NCBI RefSeq assembly: GCF_002902345.1
Contig: NZ_PPQB01000010.1
Coordinates: forward strand, 409,096 to 473,095
Source of the DNA: Staphylococcus arlettae
GTDB lineage: Bacteria > Bacillota > Bacilli > Staphylococcales > Staphylococcaceae
DNA: 64,000 bases
Reading direction: 5' to 3'
Position 1 is the stretch's first letter. Each line of letters opens with the position of its first letter. The position numbers and the translations under genes were made by a program. The notes beneath the pieces are model-generated. The model had not been told where the DNA came from. It saw only the letters and a list, made by a program, of their open reading frames with translations, and ran no database searches. Below, one piece after another: positions 30,266 to 40,142 of this stretch.

Positions 30266-30439
30266 ATGGCAGTACCAAAAAGAAGAACATCTAAAACAAG
30301 AAAAAATAAACGTCGTACTCATTTCAAAATTTCAGTACCAGGTATGACAGAATGCCCAAGCTGTGGCGAATACAAATTATCTCACCGCGTATGTAAGAAC
30401 TGTGGTTCATACAATGGTGAAGAAGTTGTATCAAAATAA
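30266..30439 (+). CDS. rpmF: Ribosomal protein bL32
   Basis: 57-residue 50S protein starting [17 protein letters not shown], too short for many ORF scans. Zinc-ribbon form: [18 protein letters not shown] holds four cysteines (C-x2-C, C-x2-C). ATG at 30266 is preceded by AAGGAGG at 7 bases. Confidence 0.97.
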   Translation: MAVPKRRTSKTRKNKRRTHFKISVPGMTECPSCGEYKLSHRVCKNCGSYNGEEVVSK

Positions 30440-30504
30440 TTTCAATATGTAAATGACTTCATTAAGTCAACACAATCGTTCATTAATTATTAAGTCAATA
30501 ATTT

Positions 30505-31500
30505 TTGGACGATTTTTTTAGATATGTAAATCTAATGACAATGATTGGTAGTGACAATGTGAGCACATTAAAACAGCAGAACATTATAGAGAAAATTGAA
30601 GCAAATGATTTCGAGTGGTTATATAACCATTTTAGTGACTATTTTCAAGATGTAACTTCATTAGTAGAGTTAAAATCAATACTAAAAGAGTATAATAAAA
30701 TTAGCACTACCCACACGCTTTTTCGCCATATAAAAGTCAATAAAACAGATGAATTTATTTGGATAGCTGACAATGGGCAAGCAGGCGTTAGTGTGACACT
30801 TAATAAATATAATGAAATTGTCAGTATGGTGTTATTACCATTAGAAAAAAATAAATCGCAAAAATTGACAAAACAATATTATACGATGCCAATTGAAGGA
30901 GAATATTTTGTTAGTGCCGGCGGGGATAATGAATTATTAAATCATCATTTTAATTTTAAATATCAGCGTAATGCTTATGATTTAACAATGGTAAATGAAG
31001 ATATGACTTATCAAGGTACACCTAATCAAAATGAAAATTATTATTGTTATGGTCAATCAGTTGTAGCTCCAGCCAATGGAAAAGTAGTACAAACATTAAA
31101 AAATATTAAAGACAATACCCCAGGTGAAGCCAATACGAATCATCCAGAAGGTAATTTCGTTATCGTTCAACATCAACTAAATGAATATAGCATAGTAGCC
31201 CATTTGCAAAGTGACTCTATCAAGGTAGATGTAGGTGATATTGTAAGAAGAGGACAACATATTGCTAACATAGGTAACTCTGGCAACAGTAGTGAACCGC
31301 ATCTCCATTTTCATATTATGAATAAAATTAAAACACATAGTGGTTATACTTATAAAATTAAATTTTTAGACCAAAATGAGCCACTAAGAGGCGATAAGGT
31401 TTATTATTCAGGTGATAAAATGAAAATAGAATCACATCACGCGCTCACAAATGTATTGAAAAATTATGGCTTACATCTTTTACACAGATTTAAAAACTAA
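30505..31500 (+). CDS. M23-family (LytM-like) domain protein without visible signal peptide
   Basis: 331 residues from a TTG at 30505; ATG codons at 30535 and 30541 are alternatives, and none has a good SD. N-terminal ~110 residues are helical then beta-rich (NTF2/DUF3887-like in appearance, inference). The C-terminal half (about 190-310) is an M23 peptidase fold: QRNAYDL, GNFVIVQHQ, VAHLQSDSIKVDVGDIVRRG and PHLHFHI (His-x-His metal ligands). No signal peptide or membrane segment is visible, unusual for a murein hydrolase. It occupies the place of the isd cluster in S. aureus, between rpmF and the trmH-family gene. Confidence 0.75.
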   Translation: MDDFFRYVNLMTMIGSDNVSTLKQQNIIEKIEANDFEWLYNHFSDYFQDVTSLVELKSILKEYNKISTTHTLFRHIKVNKTDEFIWIADNGQAGVSVTLNKYNEIVSMVLLPLEKNKSQKLTKQYYTMPIEGEYFVSAGGDNELLNHHFNFKYQRNAYDLTMVNEDMTYQGTPNQNENYYCYGQSVVAPANGKVVQTLKNIKDNTPGEANTNHPEGNFVIVQHQLNEYSIVAHLQSDSIKVDVGDIVRRGQHIANIGNSGNSSEPHLHFHIMNKIKTHSGYTYKIKFLDQNEPLRGDKVYYSGDKMKIESHHALTNVLKNYGLHLLHRFKN

Positions 31501-31518
31501 AGATAGTGAGGATATGTT

Positions 31519-32259
31519 ATGGAAAACATTACTTCTGCACAAAATAGTAAAATTAAGCAAGCTACTAAATTAAAAAAGAAACGGGAACGAGATAAAACAG
31601 GTTTGGCATTAATTGAAGGTCATCACTTGATTGAAGAAGCTTTTAAAAGTGACATAAAAATTTTACAATTATTTATGGTTGAACAAGGTCGATTAGATAG
31701 CCAAATTGTGGACTATGCTGAAACATGTTTTGAAATTAACATCAAAGTAGCTGAAGCACTGTCTGATACTGTTACACCTCAAGGTTTTTTCGCTGTGATC
31801 GAAAAACCAACTTATGATACTACTAAAGCAACACAAGTTTTGCTAATAGATCGTATTCAAGATCCTGGTAATTTAGGGACATTGATTAGAACTGCAGATG
31901 CGGCTGGTTTAGATTTAATCGTCTTAGAAAAAGGGACTGCGGATCCGTATCAAGATAAAGTATTACGAGCAAGTCAAGGCAGTGTGTTTCATTTACCAAT
32001 CGTTACTGACGACTTACATACATTTATGCAATCATTCCAAGGAGATATCTTTGGTACGGCTCTTAACGATGCAAAACCATTTAATGAGGTGGCAAATGTA
32101 AATCATTTTGCACTATTGTTAGGTAATGAAGGTGAAGGTGTTAACCCTGACTTATTGGCCGAAACAACACAGAATTTAAATATCCCTATTTATGGTAAAG
32201 CTGAAAGTCTCAACGTAGCCATTGCTGGTAGTATTTTAATGTATCATTTGAAAGGTTGA
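31519..32259 (+). CDS. TrmH/SpoU-family RNA 2'-O-methyltransferase
   Basis: 246 residues. N-terminal substrate-binding domain (KLKKKRERDKTGLALIEGHHLI) and C-terminal SPOUT knot with motifs RIQDPGNLGTLIRTADAAG, LLGNEGEG and IPIYGKAESLNVAIAGSILMYHL. Target RNA unknown, probably 23S rRNA or tRNA ribose. ATG at 31519 with GTGAGGAT SD, 18 bases after the M23 gene. Its stop overlaps the -35 box of the pheST T-box promoter. Confidence 0.92.
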   Translation: MENITSAQNSKIKQATKLKKKRERDKTGLALIEGHHLIEEAFKSDIKILQLFMVEQGRLDSQIVDYAETCFEINIKVAEALSDTVTPQGFFAVIEKPTYDTTKATQVLLIDRIQDPGNLGTLIRTADAAGLDLIVLEKGTADPYQDKVLRASQGSVFHLPIVTDDLHTFMQSFQGDIFGTALNDAKPFNEVANVNHFALLLGNEGEGVNPDLLAETTQNLNIPIYGKAESLNVAIAGSILMYHLKG

Positions 32260-32285
32260 CCCTTACTACCAACATCGTATATAAT
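32256..32285 (+). promoter_or_regulatory. Promoter of the pheST T-box transcript
   Basis: TTGACC (32256-32261), 18-base spacer, TATAAT (32280-32285). The -35 box overlaps the stop codon of the upstream methyltransferase gene. Confidence 0.75.
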
Positions 32286-32291
32286 TATTTT

Positions 32292-32540
32292 GAATGAAAA
32301 AAATATAAACCAATAAAAAGACGTAAATTATCACTAATTATTGTTCAGGGAGAATAATCATGACTGTAAATTATTCCAATAATGTATAATTTTTTTCACC
32401 TTTTTGGTTACTTAAAGAAATTTAAGTCGGCTCACATTCCGTTACCAATGTCTAACAAGTGTATGCAATTGCATAAATTTGGGTGGTACCACGGAAAGAC
32501 TTTCGTCCCTTAATTACAGAGGGGTGAAAGTCTTTTTTTG
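32292..32540 (+). promoter_or_regulatory. T-box leader (tRNA-Phe sensing) of pheST
   Basis: Contains the T-box sequence GGGTGGTACCACG (32481-32493), which pairs with the free tRNA acceptor end. An intrinsic terminator follows at 32495-32539 (AAAGACTTTC paired with GAAAGTCTTT, T7). A stem I base can form between AACCAA-taAAAAG (32308-32320) and CTTTTTGGTT (32400-32409). UUC at 32395-32397, followed by A, lies on the 3' side just inside that base, where the specifier codon belongs. UUC is Phe, matching the genes downstream. The leader fills the gap before pheS. Confidence 0.9.
32495..32539 (+). terminator. T-box terminator arm
   Basis: AAAGACTTTC-gt-CCCT pairs with AGGGG-TGAAAGTCTTT, then seven T. 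The antiterminator would use the T-box sequence immediately upstream. Confidence 0.88.
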
Positions 32541-32583
32541 TAATAATGAAGTAAATGAAACGGTAATATAAGGAGGAACTACT

Positions 32584-33642
32584 ATGGCTCTACCAGTAGA
32601 AATGTCGGAATTAAAGCAACAAGCTTTAATAGATATAAATGAAGCTAATGACGAACAAATATTACAAGGAATAAAAGTGAAATATCTTGGTAAAAAAGGT
32701 TCGGTTAGTGCATTAATGAAACGTATGAAAGATTTGCCTAATGAGGAAAAACCTGCATACGGTCAACAAGTGAATGAAGTACGTCAAGCTATTGAAAATG
32801 CAATTGAAGCACGCCAAGGAATTTTAGCAGAGGCTAAATTGGAACAACAATTAGCGACTGAAAAAATTGATGTGACTTTACCTAGTCGTAAAATTGCTAT
32901 CGGAGCAAAACATCCTTTAACGCGCACAATTGAAGAAATAGAAGACTTGTTCCTCGGTTTAGGTTATGAAATTGTTGATGGCTACGAAGTGGAACAAGAT
33001 TATTATAATTTTGAAGCTTTAAATCTTCCTAAATCTCACCCAGCAAGAGATATGCAAGATAGTTTTTATATTACTGAAGAAATTTTAATGCGTACACATA
33101 CGTCACCTGTTCAGGCGCGAACTATGGAACAACGTAATGGCCAAGCACCTGTAAAAATTATTTGTCCAGGTAAAGTATATCGACGTGATTCAGATGATGC
33201 GACGCACAGTCATCAATTTACTCAAATTGAAGGATTAGTAGTTGATGAAAATATTAAAATGAGTGACTTAAAAGGTACTTTGGAATTACTTGCTAAAAAA
33301 CTTTTTGGTGATGCACGTGAAATCCGTTTACGTCCAAGTTATTTCCCATTTACAGAACCATCTGTCGAAGTTGATATTTCATGCTTTAAGTGTAAAGGAA
33401 AAGGCTGTAACGTTTGTAAACATACTGGCTGGATTGAAATATTAGGCGCTGGTATGGTACATCCTAATGTACTAGAAAAAGCTGGATTTGACTCAGAGAA
33501 ATATACTGGTTTCGCCTTTGGTATGGGTCCAGATCGAATTGCTATGTTGAAATATGGCATTGAAGATATTCGTCATTTTTATACTAATGATGTAAGGTTC
33601 TTAAATCAATTTAAAGCAGTAGAAGATAGAGGTGAAGCGTAA
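32584..33642 (+). CDS. pheS: Phenylalanyl-tRNA synthetase alpha subunit
   Basis: Catalytic subunit of the alpha2beta2 class II synthetase that charges tRNA-Phe. N-terminal coiled coil (about 1-90) binding tRNA; class II motifs [36 protein letters not shown] (motif 2), and [17 protein letters not shown] (motif 3). A Cys-rich insertion [16 protein letters not shown] is present in this lineage. 352 residues. ATG at 32584 follows AAGGAGGA. The final base overlaps the pheT start (TAATG). Confidence 0.97.
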   Translation: MALPVEMSELKQQALIDINEANDEQILQGIKVKYLGKKGSVSALMKRMKDLPNEEKPAYGQQVNEVRQAIENAIEARQGILAEAKLEQQLATEKIDVTLPSRKIAIGAKHPLTRTIEEIEDLFLGLGYEIVDGYEVEQDYYNFEALNLPKSHPARDMQDSFYITEEILMRTHTSPVQARTMEQRNGQAPVKIICPGKVYRRDSDDATHSHQFTQIEGLVVDENIKMSDLKGTLELLAKKLFGDAREIRLRPSYFPFTEPSVEVDISCFKCKGKGCNVCKHTGWIEILGAGMVHPNVLEKAGFDSEKYTGFAFGMGPDRIAMLKYGIEDIRHFYTNDVRFLNQFKAVEDRGEA

Positions 33643-36044
33643 TGTTAATTTCAAAAGAATGGTTAGAATCATATATAGATATAAATCAACCAGTAAATGT
33701 ATTGGCTGAAAGAATTACACGTACAGGGATTGAAGTAGACGATATTATAGATTACACCGAAGATATCAAAAATTTAGTTGTAGGTTATATTACTGCTATA
33801 GCACCTCATCCTAATGCTGACAAATTAAATGTTTGTACGGTAGACATTGGTGAGAGTGAACCTGTACAAATTGTGTGCGGTGCACCTAATGTCGATAAAG
33901 GACAAACGGTAATTGTAGCAACAGTAGGTGGAAGATTACCTGGTGGTATTAAAATCAAAAGAGCAAAATTACGTGGCGAACGTTCAGAAGGTATGATTTG
34001 TTCATTACAAGAAATTGGTATTGCCGAAAATGTAGTTCCAAAAGCATTTGAAAATGGTATTTTTGTATTTCCAGAAGCAGTCGCTCCAGGAACAAATGCA
34101 TTGGATGCATTATATTTAAACGATCAAGTAATGGAATTTGATTTGACACCAAATAGAGCTGATGCATTAAGTATGATAGGTACTGCTTATGAAACAGCGG
34201 CACTTTATAATACGACAATGACAAAACCACAAAGTACTACTGAAACAGCGACAAGTTCCATCTCAGACCAATTATCTGTCACGATTGATGCTACAGATCA
34301 TGTACCATATTATAGTGCGCGTGCAGTAGTTGATGTGACAATTGCACCATCTCCAATATGGATGCAAGCGCGTTTAATGAAAGCAGGCATTAGACCAATT
34401 AATAATGTAGTAGATATTTCGAATTATGTATTGTTAGAATATGGTCAACCTTTGCATATGTTTGATAAAGATCAAATCGGTTCTGATTCTATCGTGGTAC
34501 GTCATGCAAATCATCAAGAAACGATGAACACGTTAGATGACCAACAGCGCCAGTTACAATCTTCAGATTTAGTGATTACAAATGGTCAAGAACCAATTGC
34601 TATCGCTGGTGTTATGGGTGGAGATTTTTCAGAAGTCACAGCGGAAACAAAAAATGTAGTTATTGAAGGTGCTATCTTTGATCCAGTGTCAATTCGTCAT
34701 ACTTCAAGACGATTGAATTTACGCAGTGAAGCGTCAAGTAGATTTGAAAAAGGTATCGCTACTGAATTTGTAGATGAAGCAGTAGATAGAGCATGTTACT
34801 TACTTGCAACGTACGCCAATGGTACGGTATTAGCTGATCGCGTTGCAGCAGGTGATTTAGGTAGTTTTGTAACACCTATTGAGATAACAGTAGCAAAAGT
34901 AAATAACACAATAGGTTTTAATCTAACAGTTGAAGATATCGAAAGTATTTTTGTACAACTTGGCTTTGAAACACATAGTGACGGTGACACAATTAAGGTG
35001 TTAGTACCGTCAAGACGTAAAGACATTACAATTAAAGAGGATTTAATTGAAGAAATTGCTAGAATTTATGGTTATGATGAAATTCCATCTACATTGCCTG
35101 TGTTTGATCAAGTTACGAGTGGTGAACTAACAGATAACCAAGCTAAAGCGCGTCAAATTAAAGCGACTTTAGAAGGGGCAGGTTTAAGTCAAGCTATTAA
35201 TTACTCACTAATTAGTAAAGAGCGTGCGCAAGACTTTACATTAGAGAAACATAACACAATTGATTTATTAATGCCTATGAGTGAAGCACATGCGACGTTA
35301 CGTCAAAGTTTAATTCCACATTTGATAGATGCAGTAGCTTATAATGTAGCTCGTAAAAATGATGACGTGCGTCTCTATGAACTTGGTAGAGTTTTCTTTG
35401 GTAACGAGGAAGGCGAATTACCAGATGAAGTTGAATATTTAAGCGGAATTTTAACAGGGGATTATGTTGTTAACCAATGGCAAGGTAAAAAAGAAGCAAT
35501 TGATTTCTTTATTGCCAAAGGTTTTGTAGATCGTATTGCCGAAGTATTAGACCTATCATTCGCTTATGAAGCTACAGAAATTGATGGTTTACACCCTGGC
35601 CGTACAGCTCATGTCTATTTGAATGACCAAGTTGTTGGTTTTATTGGTGAGTTACATCCAAATGTCGAAAAAGATTATGATTTAAAACAAACTTATGTCT
35701 TTGAATTAAATTATGATAAGTTAATGGCTGTCGCAGTGGGCTATATTAACTACGAACCAATTCCTAGATTCCCGGGAGTAACAAGAGATATAGCTTTAGT
35801 TATTAATAGAGATCTGCCATCAGCAAAATTATTAGACACAATTAAACAAAATGGTGGAGATATTTTCCAAAATGCACAAGTCTTTGATGTATATCAAGGT
35901 GAACATGTTGCAGAAGACGAAAAATCTGTAGCTATTAGAATTAACTATTTAGATACTGCAGATACATTAACAGATGATAAAGTAAATGCTGTACATGACA
36001 ATATTTTAGAAGCATTAGTTGCCCAAGGTGCGACAGTAAGATAA
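33642..36044 (+). CDS. pheT: Phenylalanyl-tRNA synthetase beta subunit
   Basis: 800 residues: N-terminal EMAP-like tRNA-binding domain (about 40-155, HPNADKLNVCTVDIGE), B3/B4 editing domain (about 210-390), B5 (about 400-475), inactive class II core, and C-terminal anticodon-binding fold (FDVYQGEHVAEDEKSVAIRI). Overlaps pheS by one base, giving coupled translation under the T-box. Terminator follows. Confidence 0.97.
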   Translation: MLISKEWLESYIDINQPVNVLAERITRTGIEVDDIIDYTEDIKNLVVGYITAIAPHPNADKLNVCTVDIGESEPVQIVCGAPNVDKGQTVIVATVGGRLPGGIKIKRAKLRGERSEGMICSLQEIGIAENVVPKAFENGIFVFPEAVAPGTNALDALYLNDQVMEFDLTPNRADALSMIGTAYETAALYNTTMTKPQSTTETATSSISDQLSVTIDATDHVPYYSARAVVDVTIAPSPIWMQARLMKAGIRPINNVVDISNYVLLEYGQPLHMFDKDQIGSDSIVVRHANHQETMNTLDDQQRQLQSSDLVITNGQEPIAIAGVMGGDFSEVTAETKNVVIEGAIFDPVSIRHTSRRLNLRSEASSRFEKGIATEFVDEAVDRACYLLATYANGTVLADRVAAGDLGSFVTPIEITVAKVNNTIGFNLTVEDIESIFVQLGFETHSDGDTIKVLVPSRRKDITIKEDLIEEIARIYGYDEIPSTLPVFDQVTSGELTDNQAKARQIKATLEGAGLSQAINYSLISKERAQDFTLEKHNTIDLLMPMSEAHATLRQSLIPHLIDAVAYNVARKNDDVRLYELGRVFFGNEEGELPDEVEYLSGILTGDYVVNQWQGKKEAIDFFIAKGFVDRIAEVLDLSFAYEATEIDGLHPGRTAHVYLNDQVVGFIGELHPNVEKDYDLKQTYVFELNYDKLMAVAVGYINYEPIPRFPGVTRDIALVINRDLPSAKLLDTIKQNGGDIFQNAQVFDVYQGEHVAEDEKSVAIRINYLDTADTLTDDKVNAVHDNILEALVAQGATVR

Positions 36045-36052
36045 TGCTCACA

Positions 36053-36100
36053 AAAAGAGGACTAATCTTTAAAATGGATTGGTCCTCTTTATATTTTGCT
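36053..36100 (+). terminator. Terminator of pheST
   Basis: AAAGAGGACTAATC pairs with GATTGGTCCTCTTT, followed by ATATTTTG. Confidence 0.8.
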
Positions 36101-36111
36101 ATAAAAAATAA

Positions 36112-36162
36112 AGAAAACGTCAATTTCCATATCTTCTCGATAGAAATTGACGTTTATTTTTG
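36112..36162 (-). terminator. Terminator of rnhC
   Basis: AAACGTCAATTTC and GAAATTGACGTTT form a 13-bp stem. Read leftward, it is followed by a TTCTTTATTTTTT run, suiting the leftward rnhC; the right side also has TTTATTTTT. Confidence 0.75.
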
Positions 36163-36206
36163 AGTCAGAGACGTTTTATGTCTAGGGCTCTTTTTTATGT
36201 TTAATT

Positions 36207-37136
36207 TTATTGATATTTTGAGGTAACGAGTTGCTGAGCTTTATTACGATTGGCAAAATGCTTTTTACTTAGATGATCAAGAAAACTTACACCATGTCGC
36301 TCAATAAGTTTTGCTGCAAATAGATCAACTTTTTTACTGGCACCTTTAGGCACTGTGGCATTAAGTTGTTGTGACATTTTGTCCATGTGTTTTACGAAAG
36401 CATATCTGGAAATAATACTAGCTGCGGCAATAGCAATTGATTTAGATTCACCTTTGGTTTCAAATTGAGTTTTTGATTCACAAGGTAACGCTGATAACGT
36501 ATAGCGTTTGTAAACTTTAGGTTCCGCGAATTGATCGACAACAATATAATCTAGCGGTGCGCTATTTAACTTTGTAACTACGTTTTTTATTGCCTCATTA
36601 TGTAGTACAGCTTTCATTTTCACTTGAGACCAACCAGTATGTTGTTTGTCATTATAGCAATCATTATCTAAAGTCAGTAAAGAATGTGGAATGAAAGTCA
36701 CTAATTGTTCAGCAAGTTCTACAATTTTAGCATCAGTTAATTTTTTGGAGTCGTCTACACCCAATGTTTTTAAAATAGCTACATTTTCAGTAGAAACATA
36801 TGCAGCACATACTGTTAAAGGTCCAAAATAATCGCCACTACCTGCTTCATCGCTTCCTATACAATTAAATTGGTTATAGGCTATAGAAGTTGCTGGCGTT
36901 TGTTTGGTTGTTGAAGGTGATGTTGTTGCTGTTTTCTTAGGTAGCAATTGTTGTGCAATAGCTTCTGCATCTTTACCTTGGAACATCACTTTATTAGAAT
37001 TATAAATTGATATCACTGTACTTTTATACTTTGTTTTTGCTTTCATACCTTGTGGTAATTGCGCTGTATCAAAGTCAATTTGTTGCATTAATGTTTGTAT
37101 TTCAGTGTTAGTTAATTTATGTACGATATTTCCCAT
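36207..37136 (-). CDS. rnhC: Ribonuclease HIII
   Basis: Cleaves RNA in RNA-DNA hybrids. 309 residues: an N-terminal TBP-like substrate-binding domain (about 1-85) typical of RNase HIII, a Thr/Ser/Pro linker, then the RNase H2-like catalytic domain with [14 protein letters not shown] (first Asp-Glu pair), [10 protein letters not shown], and [12 protein letters not shown] at 37136 with GTGGTGAC SD. Divergent from zapA. Confidence 0.95.
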   Translation of the reverse strand: MGNIVHKLTNTEIQTLMQQIDFDTAQLPQGMKAKTKYKSTVISIYNSNKVMFQGKDAEAIAQQLLPKKTATTSPSTTKQTPATSIAYNQFNCIGSDEAGSGDYFGPLTVCAAYVSTENVAILKTLGVDDSKKLTDAKIVELAEQLVTFIPHSLLTLDNDCYNDKQHTGWSQVKMKAVLHNEAIKNVVTKLNSAPLDYIVVDQFAEPKVYKRYTLSALPCESKTQFETKGESKSIAIAAASIISRYAFVKHMDKMSQQLNATVPKGASKKVDLFAAKLIERHGVSFLDHLSKKHFANRNKAQQLVTSKYQ

Positions 37137-37518
37137 AATGTGTCACCACTTTTGAATTTTAATTGTTTGAAAGACAACGTTAATCTTATCATAAATGTAG
37201 AAAATTTAGCGACTATATCATCAATTCAACGGAAAGATAAAAGTATACATTACCACATAATATTCTACGTATTAGTGAGTTATAAAGGTATTTAGCAAAT
37301 ATTTGAACAAAAAGACATCGATTTAATTAATTTTGCTGATTTACTAAATTATCAATCAGCAAATAATAATTATTAGCAGTTCTATATCAATTCAAATACA
37401 GGTCTTACAAAATAATTTACAGTCATGTATAATGGTGTGTGATAAATATATTAATAATTTTTAATAAACATAAATTTAACTATATATTGGAAATTACTGA
37501 AAAAGGTAGGCGCTAAAT
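37137..37518. other. Divergent intergenic region rnhC-zapA
   Basis: 382 bases without a gene. It contains a perfect 10-bp inverted repeat TTTGCTGATT/AATCAGCAAA (37332-37341 and 37354-37363) and the zapA promoter at 37405. Otherwise AT-rich. Confidence 0.5.
37405..37433 (+). promoter_or_regulatory. Promoter of zapA operon
   Basis: TTACAA at 37405-37410, exactly 17 bases, then TATAAT at 37428-37433. Leader of about 80 bases to zapA. Confidence 0.65.
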
Positions 37519-37788
37519 ATGGGTGATTTTAAAAATCGAATTAACGTCAATATCAATGACCAACACTATACAATTGTTGGTACGGATAATCCAGAGCATA
37601 TACGCTATGTAGCGAATTTAGTAGATGAAAAGCTAAAGGAGTTAGGCCGTAAAAATGCTGGTTTAGATACTACAAGAAAAGCAATCTTAACAGCGGTTAA
37701 TGTGATGCATGAAAAAGTGCAATTGGAAGAGGACAATGAACGTTTGCAACAACAGATTAAACAACTCCAAGATAGAAAAGACCAATGA
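37519..37788 (+). CDS. zapA: Cell division protein ZapA
   Basis: 89-residue FtsZ-bundling protein: globular N-terminal half (INVNINDQHYTIVGTDNPEHI) and a C-terminal coiled coil (KVQLEEDNERLQQQIKQL). ATG at 37519; SD weak (GTAGG). Overlaps the next gene by four bases (ATGA). Confidence 0.9.
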   Translation: MGDFKNRINVNINDQHYTIVGTDNPEHIRYVANLVDEKLKELGRKNAGLDTTRKAILTAVNVMHEKVQLEEDNERLQQQIKQLQDRKDQ

Positions 37789-38306
37789 TAATCGATGTAC
37801 TAAGTCTATTATTTATTATTTTTTTAGGATTTATTGGATTTAGACGTGGTACAGCATTTAGTGTTTTACATATAGGTACGACGATGGTAGCCTTATTTAT
37901 TGCTAAATCCTATTATTTACCAATAGCAGAGCGCTTGGAATTGTTTTTGCCTTATCCTAAAACACAGGCTTATGATATAACATTTGCAATATCATTTAAT
38001 CATCTAGAAACTCGTTTCTATCATATTATTGCCTTTATTGTTATAGCATCACTGGCAAAACTTATTTTTTATGCCATTATCGTTACGTTTGACAATTTAA
38101 TATTAGCACATAAGTTAAGTAAGATGAGTAGGGGAATAGGAGTCATTGTCAGTATATTTGCGGCAAGTATTTATCTCGTACCGTTGCTATATATTACTTC
38201 ACTTTACCCTAACGCGTGGATTCAATCCCAATTGACATCTTCGATAATTGCGAAGCAACTTATAACACAACTACCCATACTATCTCAGTTTGTTGTGAAT
38301 ATTTAA
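37785..38306 (+). CDS. CvpA family membrane protein
   Basis: 173 residues with about four membrane segments and the CvpA opening MIIDVLSLLFIIFLGFIGFRRG. The family was named for colicin V production and is linked to envelope homeostasis; its role in staphylococci is not established. Coupled to zapA by an ATGA overlap. Confidence 0.85.
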   Translation: MIIDVLSLLFIIFLGFIGFRRGTAFSVLHIGTTMVALFIAKSYYLPIAERLELFLPYPKTQAYDITFAISFNHLETRFYHIIAFIVIASLAKLIFYAIIVTFDNLILAHKLSKMSRGIGVIVSIFAASIYLVPLLYITSLYPNAWIQSQLTSSIIAKQLITQLPILSQFVVNI

Positions 38307-38336
38307 TATCTTTCATAGGTGATGAAGGATAAAAAC

Positions 38337-38407
38337 ATAGGAGGATAAGACAAAGCGGCCATACTGCTACCAAGGCAAAAGTCATTTGTTTTATCTTTTT
38401 TTTTTAT
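38337..38407 (+). terminator. Hairpin with T10 run directly before polX
   Basis: GATAAGACAAA (about 38344-38354) pairs with TTTGTTTTATC (about 38387-38397), followed by ten T and then, within 3 bases, the polX SD GGAGGG. It would end the zapA-cvpA transcript or attenuate entry into polX-mutS2. An AGGAGGAT motif lies on the 5' side. Confidence 0.65.
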
Positions 38408-38420
38408 GGAGGGAATTGTA

Positions 38421-40133
38421 ATGACTAAAAAAGATATCATTCAACTATTAGAAAAAATTGCTATATATATGGAATTGAAAGGTGAAAACACATTTAAAGT
38501 CTCAGCATATCGTAAAGCAGCACAAAGTCTAGAAATTGACGAACGACCACTTGATGAAATTAACGATGTCACTGAGCTAAAAGGTATCGGAAAAGGTGTA
38601 GGTGAAGTCATTAATGAATATTACCAAACAGGAGAATCAATGACTTTAAATAGTTTAGAACAAGAGGTGCCTGCTGGATTAATTCCATTGATGAAAATAC
38701 AAGGTTTAGGTAGTAAAAAAATTGCCAAACTGTATAAAGAGTTAAATGTCATTGATAAAACAACTTTACAACAAGCATGTGAAGCAGGGAAAGTCAGTGA
38801 ATTAAGTGGTTTTGCTAAAAAGACAGAACAAAATATTTTAGAAGCGGTTAAAGCATTAGGTGCTAGAAAAGAGAAATACCCAATAGATCAAATGCGTGGT
38901 TTAAATCTAAAAATAAAAGCGCATTTGGAGACTATTAATCAAATTGATAAATTTGAAGTTGCAGGTAGCTTTAGACGCTTTAAAGAGATGAGTAAAGATT
39001 TAGATTATATTATTAGCACAGATGAACCTGAATTAGTGCAACAAGCATTATTAACAATACCAAATAAAGTCAAAGAAGTTGCCGTGGGCCAAACTAAAGT
39101 ATCACTTGAAATTGATTATGACGATGAAATTATCGGTGTTGATTTCAGGTTAATTGAACCTGCAGCTTTTTATCATACGTTACAACATTTTACAGGGTCA
39201 AAAGATCATAATATACGTATTCGTCAAATGGCAAAGGAACGTAATGAAAAAATTAGTGAGTATGGTATAGAACAAGCAGATGGTAATTTATTACAGTACC
39301 AAAGCGAAGCTGAAATTTATCAACATTACGACGTAAATTGGATTGCTCCTCCATTAAGAGAAGATGGTAGTGAATTTGATAAAAATTTAGAGCAAATTGT
39401 ACAGTTAAATGATATTAATGGCGATATCCACATGCATACAACATATAGTGATGGTGCATTTAGTATTAAAGATATGGTGGAAGCAAATATTGCCAAAGGC
39501 TATGAATTTATGGTAATTACTGACCATTCACAAAGTTTAAAAGTAGCGAATGGTTTATCTGAAGAACGGTTATTACGCCAAATCGACGAAATTAAACAAT
39601 TAAATGCTGAATATGATGAAATTGATATATATTCAGGCATAGAAATGGACATTTTACCTAATGGTGATTTAGATTATAGTAATGAAATTTTAGCGCAATT
39701 AGATTATGTTATTGCTGCAATACATCAAAGTTTTAATCAATCTGAAGCAGAGATTATGCAACGTTTAGAAAATGCATGTCGTAATCCTTATGTTAAACAT
39801 ATTGCACATCCAACTGGACGTATTATTGGTAAAAGACCAGGTTATGAACCTAACATTGAGCAATTATGTGCTTTGGCAGAAGAAACGAATACAGTGTTGG
39901 AAATTAATGCTAATCCTAAAAGATTAGATTTAAGTGCTGATGTGTTGAGAAAACATCCCAATCTAATGCTAACAATTAATACTGACGCCCACCATATTGA
40001 CCATTTAGATTTTATGGCTTATGGGGTAGCAACTGCGCAAAAAGGATTTGTAACAAAAAATCGAGTTATTAATGCAATGTCGCGCACAGCTTTTCAGTCA
40101 TTTGTAAACGACAATATTAAATTGAAGAAATAG
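38421..40133 (+). CDS. polX: DNA polymerase/3'-5' exonuclease PolX
   Basis: Family X repair polymerase of 570 residues. N-terminal helix-hairpin-helix and fingers (about 1-130, ELKGIGKGVGEVI), nucleotidyltransferase palm with GSFRRFKEMSKDLDYI (polymerase motif), and a C-terminal PHP exonuclease domain (from about 335: GDIHMHTTYSDGAF, ITDHSQS, EMDILPNGD, NTDAHH). Start ATG at 38421 with GGAGGG 8 bases upstream; the in-frame ATG at 38406 is within the T run/SD. Nine bases before mutS2. Confidence 0.95.
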   Translation: MTKKDIIQLLEKIAIYMELKGENTFKVSAYRKAAQSLEIDERPLDEINDVTELKGIGKGVGEVINEYYQTGESMTLNSLEQEVPAGLIPLMKIQGLGSKKIAKLYKELNVIDKTTLQQACEAGKVSELSGFAKKTEQNILEAVKALGARKEKYPIDQMRGLNLKIKAHLETINQIDKFEVAGSFRRFKEMSKDLDYIISTDEPELVQQALLTIPNKVKEVAVGQTKVSLEIDYDDEIIGVDFRLIEPAAFYHTLQHFTGSKDHNIRIRQMAKERNEKISEYGIEQADGNLLQYQSEAEIYQHYDVNWIAPPLREDGSEFDKNLEQIVQLNDINGDIHMHTTYSDGAFSIKDMVEANIAKGYEFMVITDHSQSLKVANGLSEERLLRQIDEIKQLNAEYDEIDIYSGIEMDILPNGDLDYSNEILAQLDYVIAAIHQSFNQSEAEIMQRLENACRNPYVKHIAHPTGRIIGKRPGYEPNIEQLCALAEETNTVLEINANPKRLDLSADVLRKHPNLMLTINTDAHHIDHLDFMAYGVATAQKGFVTKNRVINAMSRTAFQSFVNDNIKLKK

Positions 40134-40142
40134 AGGGATTAG

